Shown here: piece by piece, positions 6,560-10,833 of the stretch
Layout of the letters: each line of letters starts with the position of its first letter
Position numbering within the stretch: position 1 is the stretch's first letter
Assembly: GCA_030588935.1 (NCBI GenBank)
Contig: JAUUWR010000031.1
Coordinates: 1-10,833 of the forward strand
Direction: 5' to 3'
Length of the DNA: 10,833 bases
DNA from: a bacterium
GTDB lineage: Archaea > Nanobdellota > Nanobdellia > Pacearchaeales > GW2011-AR1
Notes under the pieces: generated by a model
Database searches by the model: none
Seen by the model: only the letters and a program-made list of their open reading frames with translations
What the model was told of the DNA's origin: nothing
Made by a program: the position numbers and the translations under genes

Positions 6560-6655
6560 TCGGTTATTTATGATGCTCTTGAGGAAGATACTCTTGTTTA
6601 TGAATATAAAACAAGGCCTTATCAAGGGCAGGGAAAAGATAAAGCATTTATATAA
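6560..6655 (+). pseudogene. 3' relic of a second copy of the small cupin
   Basis: Just after an in-frame TGA at 6557-6559, the plus strand encodes YDALEEDTLVYEYKT (6569-6613), continuing RPYQGQGKDKAFI and a TAA at 6653-6655. This matches residues 108-135 of the intact minus-strand cupin at 19 of 28 positions with no gap, and ends two residues after KDK just where a family member could end. Nothing upstream restores the cupin core: the two metal-binding histidine motifs are absent or unrecognisable. It is therefore the C-terminal tail of a paralogue or an older allele, in the opposite orientation to the intact gene. The differences (e.g. H to Y, G to R, L to Q) are too many for a recent partial duplication. 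Confidence 0.8.
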
Positions 6656-6660
6656 TAATC

Positions 6661-6669
6661 TTTAAAAAA
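6661..6669 (+). promoter_or_regulatory. TATA-like box for the flippase gene
   Basis: TTTAAAAAA is centred 25 bases before the ATG at 6690 and 6 bases after the stop of the cupin relic. The spacing is the same as at the two divergent promoters near 5400-5460. Confidence 0.45.
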
Positions 6670-6689
6670 GAATATTCCTTAATTTTCTC

Positions 6690-8204
6690 ATGACTGAAAA
6701 TCAAAATCTGAAAGAAGGATTAATTAAAAATTCTTTTTGGAACTTTATTAGTTTGATAATTAATAGGGTAGGTTCACTCATATTAGTAATAATTCTTACA
6801 AGAGTTTTAATGCCAGAAGGTTATGGTCTTTATTCAATAGTTCTTTCTATAGCAATGGTTTTTTTCACATTTTCGCATCTTGGTATAGATGAAACTTTGG
6901 TTAGATATCTTTCTTTAGCTTTAAAAAAAGATAAAAAGAAAGTTTATGCTTATTACAAATATTTAGTGAAAATAAAATTTTTTTTAGTATCAACAGCATT
7001 TATATCATTCTTTTTTTTGTCATATCCTCTTGCTTTTTATGTTTTCAGAAATTCTCAACTTTTATTACCTTTTTTAATTGCCGCTTTTTATGTTTTTGTT
7101 TTATCTTTTGATACTTTCTATACTCAAATTTTTTACGCAATTGAAAAAGTTCAATATATAAGTTTTAAAGAATCTTTAACCCAGATTTTAAAAATTATTC
7201 TTGTTATATTTATTTTTTATTTTATTGCATCTTCTTATTATATCACAAGCATATTTTTTTCATTTGCTTTAGTTTCTTTTTTTATGATCTTTTTTAGTTT
7301 TTTTTATCTTAAAAAACTTTTTCTAAGGTTTTATATAAAATCAAAAGTAAAAATTAATAAAAAAAAGATAAAAAAATTTATTGGCTTTCTAACAATTGCT
7401 TCAATTTCAACCGCTTTTTTTTCTTATATCGATGCTATTATGTTAGGGATTTTTCTTTCGCCAGAATATGTTGGTTATTATCGGGCTGCTTTTTCTTTGG
7501 TTTTTGGTATTGCTGGAATATTATCTTTTCCAAATTTTGTTTTATTACCTTTTTTTACTGAATTAGGAAATAAGAAGACAAAGAAGGTTTTAAAAAATGT
7601 ATTTAAATACCTTTCAATAGTCACAATTCCTGCTGTTCTTGGTTTAATAGTTTTAGGGAAGTATTTCATAAGAATCTTCTATGGTTACTCTTATTTGCCT
7701 GCAGTATTACCTCTTTATTTTTTAAGCATACTAATACTCCCAGGAGTTTTAATTGGACTTTTTTTGTCCTTTTTCTCAGCAAAAGGAAAACCAGAAGTCT
7801 TTGCAAAATTAATTATGATTACCTGTTTAATTAATATTTTTTTAAATTTATTTTTTATTAAATTATTTCTTTTAATTTCTCCATCCTGGGCAATGGCTGG
7901 TGCAGCTATAGCAACTTTATTGAGTTGGTTTATTTATTTTTTTGCATTAATTTATGCTATAAAAAAGGAATTTAATTTTTCAATTTCTTTTAAACCCCTT
8001 ATAAAACCCTTGATTGCAGGGGCGATAATGTTTGGGGTTTTATTTTACAGTTTAAAATTAATTGAGAATATAACTTTGATTTTTGGAATACTGGAGGTCC
8101 TATTAGGAGTTTCTATTTATTTTTTTATTATGATTTTAATTAAGGGGATTGAAAAAAAAGATTTGGAATTGATTAAAATTTTATTCAAGAGAAATAAAGG
8201 TTAG
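6690..8204 (+). CDS. Wzx-like polysaccharide/lipid-linked glycan flippase (MOP superfamily)
   Basis: A 504-residue polytopic membrane protein with about 12-14 hydrophobic segments. The N-terminal pattern LIKNSFWNFISLIINRVGSL followed by LTRVLMPEGYGLYS is the hallmark of the Polysacc_synt (RfbX/Wzx) family: amphipathic start, first helix, then the L-P-x-x-Y/F-G-L-Y motif. The later SPEYVGYYRAAFSLV (positions ~257-271) repeats this motif at the start of the second half, as expected for the pseudo-symmetric MOP fold. A basic cytosolic loop (KSKVKINKKKIKKFIG, ~217-232) separates the halves. Family role: moving an undecaprenyl- or dolichyl-type lipid-linked oligosaccharide across the cytoplasmic membrane. 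It has its own TATA-like box and is a single-gene unit converging on the GT2 gene. Substrate cannot be read from sequence; neighbours suggest a deoxy-amino-sugar glycan. Confidence 0.88.
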   Translation: MTENQNLKEGLIKNSFWNFISLIINRVGSLILVIILTRVLMPEGYGLYSIVLSIAMVFFTFSHLGIDETLVRYLSLALKKDKKKVYAYYKYLVKIKFFLVSTAFISFFFLSYPLAFYVFRNSQLLLPFLIAAFYVFVLSFDTFYTQIFYAIEKVQYISFKESLTQILKIILVIFIFYFIASSYYITSIFFSFALVSFFMIFFSFFYLKKLFLRFYIKSKVKINKKKIKKFIGFLTIASISTAFFSYIDAIMLGIFLSPEYVGYYRAAFSLVFGIAGILSFPNFVLLPFFTELGNKKTKKVLKNVFKYLSIVTIPAVLGLIVLGKYFIRIFYGYSYLPAVLPLYFLSILILPGVLIGLFLSFFSAKGKPEVFAKLIMITCLINIFLNLFFIKLFLLISPSWAMAGAAIATLLSWFIYFFALIYAIKKEFNFSISFKPLIKPLIAGAIMFGVLFYSLKLIENITLIFGILEVLLGVSIYFFIMILIKGIEKKDLELIKILFKRNKG

Positions 8205-8260
8205 TTTTTTTAGACAGATTATTTTTTAGTTTCTTAAAGAAAAATATAAAAAATTATAAT
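8205..8260. terminator. Bidirectional T-rich end between convergent genes
   Basis: A 56-base gap separates the convergent stops. The plus strand has T7 right after the flippase stop (8205-8211) and T6 near 8222-8227. The minus strand also has T-runs, from the A-tracts at 8240-8253. There is no stable hairpin, in line with archaeal T-tract termination. Confidence 0.4.
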
Positions 8261-8983
8261 CTATTTAAATAATTTATAGAATCTATATTTTAATAATAAA
8301 AAATAATAAATGATGCCCATCTTAAACAGTTTCATTTTTGCTTTTCCTGTTTGCCTCTCTTTATAGGTTATTGGAACTTCTCCTAATTTAAATCCTTTTA
8401 AATGAGCTTTGATTATAAATTCAGGAGAAATAGCAAAATCTCCCCTTACTAATTTAATATTGCTAAAAACCTCTTTCCTAAAAGCTCTAAAAGCATTTGT
8501 AATATCATAAATCGGAATTTTGAAAAAAATTCTAGCAATAAAATTATATATTCTAGAACTAAAAGCTTTGATAGCATGTTGGTCTCCACTAGAACCTCCT
8601 TTAATATTTCTTGATCCAATAACTATGTCAAATCCTTGATTTATTTTTTCAATCATTTTAGGAATGGTTTCAAAATCATCAGATAAATCGCTCATAACCC
8701 AAACAATAATCTTTTCAGAAGCTTTTTTTGTGCCTTCTATTAAAGAAAAACCAAAACCAGGGTTTTGGGTTCTAATAATTATCTTAATCTTTTTATTTTT
8801 TTTAGCTAATTTATGGATAAGCTTTATTGTTCCATCTTTAGAATTATCGTCTACTATAATTATTTCATAATCAATTTTGTTTTTGTTTAAGGAATTTACT
8901 AAATCAAAGATTGTTTTTTCAATAATGTCTTTTTCATTAAAGGATGGAACAATTAACGATATTTTCTTTTTTTTATTTTTCAT
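8261..8983 (-). CDS. GT2 glycosyltransferase, dolichyl-phosphate mannose synthase (Dpm1)-like
   Basis: A 240-residue GT-A protein. Motifs: SLIVPSFNE (9-17), IIVDDNSKDGT (42-52) for nucleotide binding, VMSDLSDDFETIP (96-108) in the place of the D-A-D-L-S-H-P-P-E motif, IVIGSRNIKGG (120-130), and the acceptor region ITNAFRAFRKEVF (161-173) followed by FAISPEFIIKAHLKGF (~183-198). Family role: transfer of mannose or glucose from a nucleotide sugar to polyprenyl phosphate, supplying the donor for GT-C enzymes on the outer face. There are no C-terminal membrane spans, only a hydrophobic end with IIYYFLLLKYRFYKLF, so it is a short, peripheral type. The first Asp of the DAD motif is Ser here (S98 D99 L S101 D102 D103), a small deviation. 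It is second in the minus-strand unit, 3 bases after the methyltransferase stop. Confidence 0.88.
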   Translation of the reverse strand: MKNKKKKISLIVPSFNEKDIIEKTIFDLVNSLNKNKIDYEIIIVDDNSKDGTIKLIHKLAKKNKKIKIIIRTQNPGFGFSLIEGTKKASEKIIVWVMSDLSDDFETIPKMIEKINQGFDIVIGSRNIKGGSSGDQHAIKAFSSRIYNFIARIFFKIPIYDITNAFRAFRKEVFSNIKLVRGDFAISPEFIIKAHLKGFKLGEVPITYKERQTGKAKMKLFKMGIIYYFLLLKYRFYKLFK

Positions 8984-8986
8984 ATT

Positions 8987-9754
8987 TTAGTTTTTAACCA
9001 ATTTATTACTTATTTCAACCACATCTTCCCCATTATTAATATTCCTTCCATTATATTTTTTAACTATTTTATTTGATATACTAAATAAAAAAAGTCCAAA
9101 GTTTCTACTAAACCATGAATTTTCTACAAAACTTATTAATCTTTTATTTAGTGGGGCAAATTTTAAAAATGCAGAGCCCCCATATACAAGGATATTGGTG
9201 TTACTAGAACCACAATCTCTTAAAATTCTCTTGAATTGATTTTTTGTATAACTCTTACCAGTAGTTATCATAATATTATATTTTAGAACCCATTTTAAAT
9301 GTGCTAGAATAGCACATAAATGTAAAAGGGTAAAGTTGGGAACAATAATCACTACCTTGCCGTTAGGTTTACAAACTCTAAAATGTTCTTTTATCGCTTT
9401 TGATGTTTCGTTAAAATGCTCCACAACTCCAAGACTAAAAACAATATCAAAAGAATTATCTTTAAATGGTAAATTACGACAATCTCCTTCAATAGCATTT
9501 ACCCCCTTTGATTTTGAGTAAGATACTGCTTCTGGACTTATATCTACTCCCTCTGCAATTGCTCCCTTTTTATTAAATAAGTCAACCATATGTCCATGCC
9601 CACAACCTATTTCTAAAATCTTTTTATTTCTTATATCTTTAAAAAACTTATCAAATATGATTTCAGTTGAATAATGATGAATCAAATAACCTTCAAACTG
9701 ATCTCCTTTTTTCCAATACCTAATTAATTCATCATTCTTTTTTTCAAATTTCAT
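8987..9754 (-). CDS. Class I SAM-dependent methyltransferase (Methyltransf_11/UbiE-like)
   Basis: A 255-residue protein. Motif I is KILEIGCGHGHMVDLF (45-60), motif II is GVDISPEAV (69-77) with D71 for the SAM ribose, then EGDCRNLPFKDNSFDIVFSL (89-108), VVEHF (110-114), and a post-motif PNGKVVIIVPN. The N-terminal YWKKGDQFEGYLIHHYSTE resembles lead segments of methyltransferases in glycan clusters. The C-terminal ~80 residues are hydrophobic and basic and may touch the membrane or a lipid-linked acceptor. Which atom is methylated is unknown; O-methylation of a sugar hydroxyl is a reasonable inference from context. The ATG at 9754 overlaps by 11 bases the tail of a truncated upstream gene, so this gene probably once sat downstream of a complete one. 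An AAGG lies 5-8 bases before the ATG. Confidence 0.85.
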   Translation of the reverse strand: MKFEKKNDELIRYWKKGDQFEGYLIHHYSTEIIFDKFFKDIRNKKILEIGCGHGHMVDLFNKKGAIAEGVDISPEAVSYSKSKGVNAIEGDCRNLPFKDNSFDIVFSLGVVEHFNETSKAIKEHFRVCKPNGKVVIIVPNFTLLHLCAILAHLKWVLKYNIMITTGKSYTKNQFKRILRDCGSSNTNILVYGGSAFLKFAPLNKRLISFVENSWFSRNFGLFLFSISNKIVKKYNGRNINNGEDVVEISNKLVKN

Positions 9755-10025
9755 TTTGCCTTTCCATTTTTAATATCTTATAACTCCCAATTTCTTTTTC
9801 TAATTTAAAATCTTTTAAAATTTCTTCTCCTATTAAATCTATATCTTTTTGATATAAGATTATCCAATTAATATTTTTTCCATTTATTAATATTAAATTA
9901 GTTCTTTTAAATCTTTTTGATAGTTTATTATATTCTTTTATAAATATGATGTCTTGATTTGTATCTAATGTAACAAAGAAATATTTAAAAACAGGTTTTC
10001 TTATTAAAATAAAATAAGAGTCTTG
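9744..10025 (-). pseudogene. 5'-truncated C-terminal fragment, probably of a membrane glycosyltransferase
   Basis: The minus strand holds 93 sense codons running from just after a TAA (10026-10028) to a TGA at 9744-9746. There is no ATG, GTG or TTG until the 6th codon from the end. Yet the translation looks like real protein: it alternates strands and helices and has coding-like composition, e.g. TNLILINGKNINWIILYQKD followed by LKDFKLEKEIGSYKILKMER. A soluble tail ending E-K-E-x-G-x-Y-K-I-L/Y-K is typical of the C-terminal domain of GT39-like membrane glycosyltransferases in archaea, but I am unsure of the family. All membrane spans are missing, so it is a gene relic. Its stop overlaps the methyltransferase start by 11 bases, the tight linkage of a former operon partner. 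Confidence 0.55.
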
Positions 10026-10093
10026 TTAATACGGCTTTGCACAAATTAATTATTCTGCGCAAGAATTAGAAAAGTTGAACGAAAAAGAATTCT

Positions 10094-10367
10094 TTATTCT
10101 CTCTTCAAGGGTTCTCTACATTTTTTTAAAAATATTAAATTACAATGAGCTGGTCTTCCTTTCCAGTATCTTAAAGTTTGCTGGATAAAACCAACAAAAC
10201 CATATTACTTAAAATATTAAAGATACTAAAATCTGTATCTTTTTTAAATGTCTTTTTGCTGTTAGAGAAGCTATATTTACTTTAGTGGCTATTTGATTAG
10301 TAGTTAAAAATTTATTTTTATATTTTAATAATACTCTTATTATAGCTTTATCAATTCTATCTAACAT
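10094..10367 (-). pseudogene. Frameshifted winged-helix DNA-binding protein
   Basis: An ATG at 10367 on the minus strand opens a 52-residue frame ending at TAA 10209-10211. Residues 1-43 look like a winged helix-turn-helix: MLDRIDKAIIRVLLKYKNK, then LTTNQIATKVNIASLTAKRH, where QIATKVNI is helix 2 and SLTAKRHLKK the recognition helix. After HLKK the frame degenerates. In another frame, 10094-10204, the strand encodes YGFVGFIQQTLRYWKGRPAH, with a G-F-V...R-Y-W-K segment as expected for the wing. I read this as one regulator broken by a frameshift near 10210-10240, where an AGATAC/GTATCT inverted repeat sits (10221-10240). Small HTH proteins of this kind are common in DPANN genomes. The 52-residue frame might still be made as a minimal HTH protein. 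It is divergent from the CgeB-like gene. Confidence 0.5.
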
Positions 10368-10418
10368 TTTATTTAACTCATTTAATTTTTATTTCTATAA
10401 TCTAAAACACAGATATTC

Positions 10419-10425
10419 TTTTAAA
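10419..10425 (+). promoter_or_regulatory. TATA-like box for the CgeB-like gene
   Basis: TTTTAAA lies about 22-28 bases before the ATG at 10447, the spacing seen at the other promoters in this window. A second A/T-rich stretch (10432-10446) is too close to the ATG to act as the box for a full-length message. Confidence 0.35.
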
Positions 10426-10446
10426 CTCTTTTTTTAAAATATATAT

Positions 10447-10833
10447 ATGTTTAAAATAAATAAAATTTTATTCGCAGAAACAAAAAGTGAATTTGAATAT
10501 CCTTATCAAAACTGGTACTTTCCATTAAAAAGACATTGCAAAAAAATTATTGACTTTGATACAAGATGGAATTGGATGGCTTACGGAAATGAGGTTATGA
10601 ATAAAAAATTTCTTGAATTTATTAAAAAAGAAAAACCTTGTCATATTTTCTTATGGATTGTTAATGACAAATTTGATTTTGATACTTTATTAAAAATAAG
10701 AGAAATCTCTCCTAAAACTCAGACCTTTATGGTTCTTCAAGACGATGATTCTTCATTCGAAGATTGTTCAAGATATTTTATTTTGTTTGCAGATTATGGA
10801 TTAATTTTTCATAAGAGATACATTCCAAAATAT
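10447..10833 (+). CDS. CgeB-like glycosyltransferase, 5' part (3' end outside window)
   Basis: Frame open from the ATG at 10447 to the last base, 129 codons, no stop. The pattern fits the N-terminal (DUF3880-type) domain of CgeB/spore-maturation-like glycosyltransferases: a first strand INKILFAE, a WYFPLKRHCKKIIDFD segment (23-38) for the second strand, a NEVMNKKFLEFIKKEKPCHIF segment (~48-68) where the helix and strand 'nkelle-i-k-kPD-if' is expected, then ISPKTQTFMVLQDDDSSFED (~88-107) matching 'k-v-W-DD-x-x-F-d', and SRYFILFADYGLIFHKRYI. The catalytic C-terminal GT-B half is off the window. Family role: transfer of a sugar in surface or spore glycan assembly. Base and codon use match the rest of the locus. 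Confidence 0.7.
   Translation, partial: MFKINKILFAETKSEFEYPYQNWYFPLKRHCKKIIDFDTRWNWMAYGNEVMNKKFLEFIKKEKPCHIFLWIVNDKFDFDTLLKIREISPKTQTFMVLQDDDSSFEDCSRYFILFADYGLIFHKRYIPKY

Noticed and set aside
7478..7669. Minus-strand open frame inside the flippase gene
   Set aside because: Shadow of a strongly supported membrane protein gene; no domain visible.
8664..8870. Plus-strand open frame inside the GT2 gene
   Set aside because: Antisense to the conserved nucleotide-binding and DxD region; hydrophobic only because it mirrors Lys/Asn-rich codons.
9336..9521. Plus-strand open frame inside the class I methyltransferase gene
   Set aside because: Antisense to the SAM-binding motifs; no recognisable protein.
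10029..10187. Plus-strand open stretch with a coding-like look (SAQELEKLNEKEFFILSS)
   Set aside because: No start codon, no family recognised, and it overlaps the better-supported wing fragment of the split HTH gene on the other strand. It could be a relic, but I cannot support it.
1..10833. CRISPR array, tRNA, rRNA, transposase or toxin-antitoxin pair
   Set aside because: I saw no regularly spaced repeats, no cloverleaf or T-loop-like sequence, and no transposase or toxin motifs on either strand.

Overview
The window is strongly AT-rich and reads like a surface-glycan (polysaccharide or glycolipid) locus from a small-genome archaeon, probably a DPANN-type lineage such as Woesearchaeota/Pacearchaeota. 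The archaeal assignment is an inference. It rests on TATA-like boxes placed about 22-30 bases upstream of several start codons (leaderless-type promoters), the lack of convincing Shine-Dalgarno sites, T-tract ends instead of hairpin terminators, and Dpm1-like and Wzx-like proteins of archaeal character.

Layout, left to right: (1) the 3' part of a GT-C-fold membrane glycosyltransferase, cut by the left edge; (2) a two-gene sugar-nucleotide unit, GDP-mannose 4,6-dehydratase plus a DegT/StrS-type PLP sugar aminotransferase, overlapping by 61 bases; (3) convergent to it, a translationally coupled minus-strand pair: a small cupin, then a 554-residue protein joining a TylCIII-type sugar C-methyltransferase to a C-terminal cupin; (4) divergent from that pair, an inositol-monophosphatase/FBPase-superfamily protein with an unusual active-site loop; (5) a 250-base scar holding the broken 3' end of a second copy of the small cupin; (6) a Wzx-like flippase; (7) convergent to it, a minus-strand pair of Dpm1-like GT2 glycosyltransferase and class I methyltransferase; (8) about 690 bases of decayed DNA with a 5'-truncated C-terminal fragment of a probable membrane glycosyltransferase and a frameshifted winged-helix regulator; (9) the first 129 codons of a CgeB-like glycosyltransferase, cut by the right edge.

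Working model (inference): Gmd makes GDP-4-keto-6-deoxymannose and the aminotransferase converts it to a GDP-4-amino-4,6-dideoxy sugar (GDP-perosamine type). The C-methyltransferase/cupin protein and the free cupin add a branching methyl group and/or epimerise a keto-sugar. The GT2, GT-C and CgeB-like enzymes handle or transfer sugars on a lipid carrier, and the flippase moves the lipid-linked glycan across the membrane. The mixed gene orientations, two or three gene relics at unit boundaries, and G/C homopolymer tracts of 6-8 bases in four adjacent genes suggest a locus that is reshuffled and possibly phase-variable. I see no CRISPR array, tRNA, rRNA, intact transposase or toxin-antitoxin pair.
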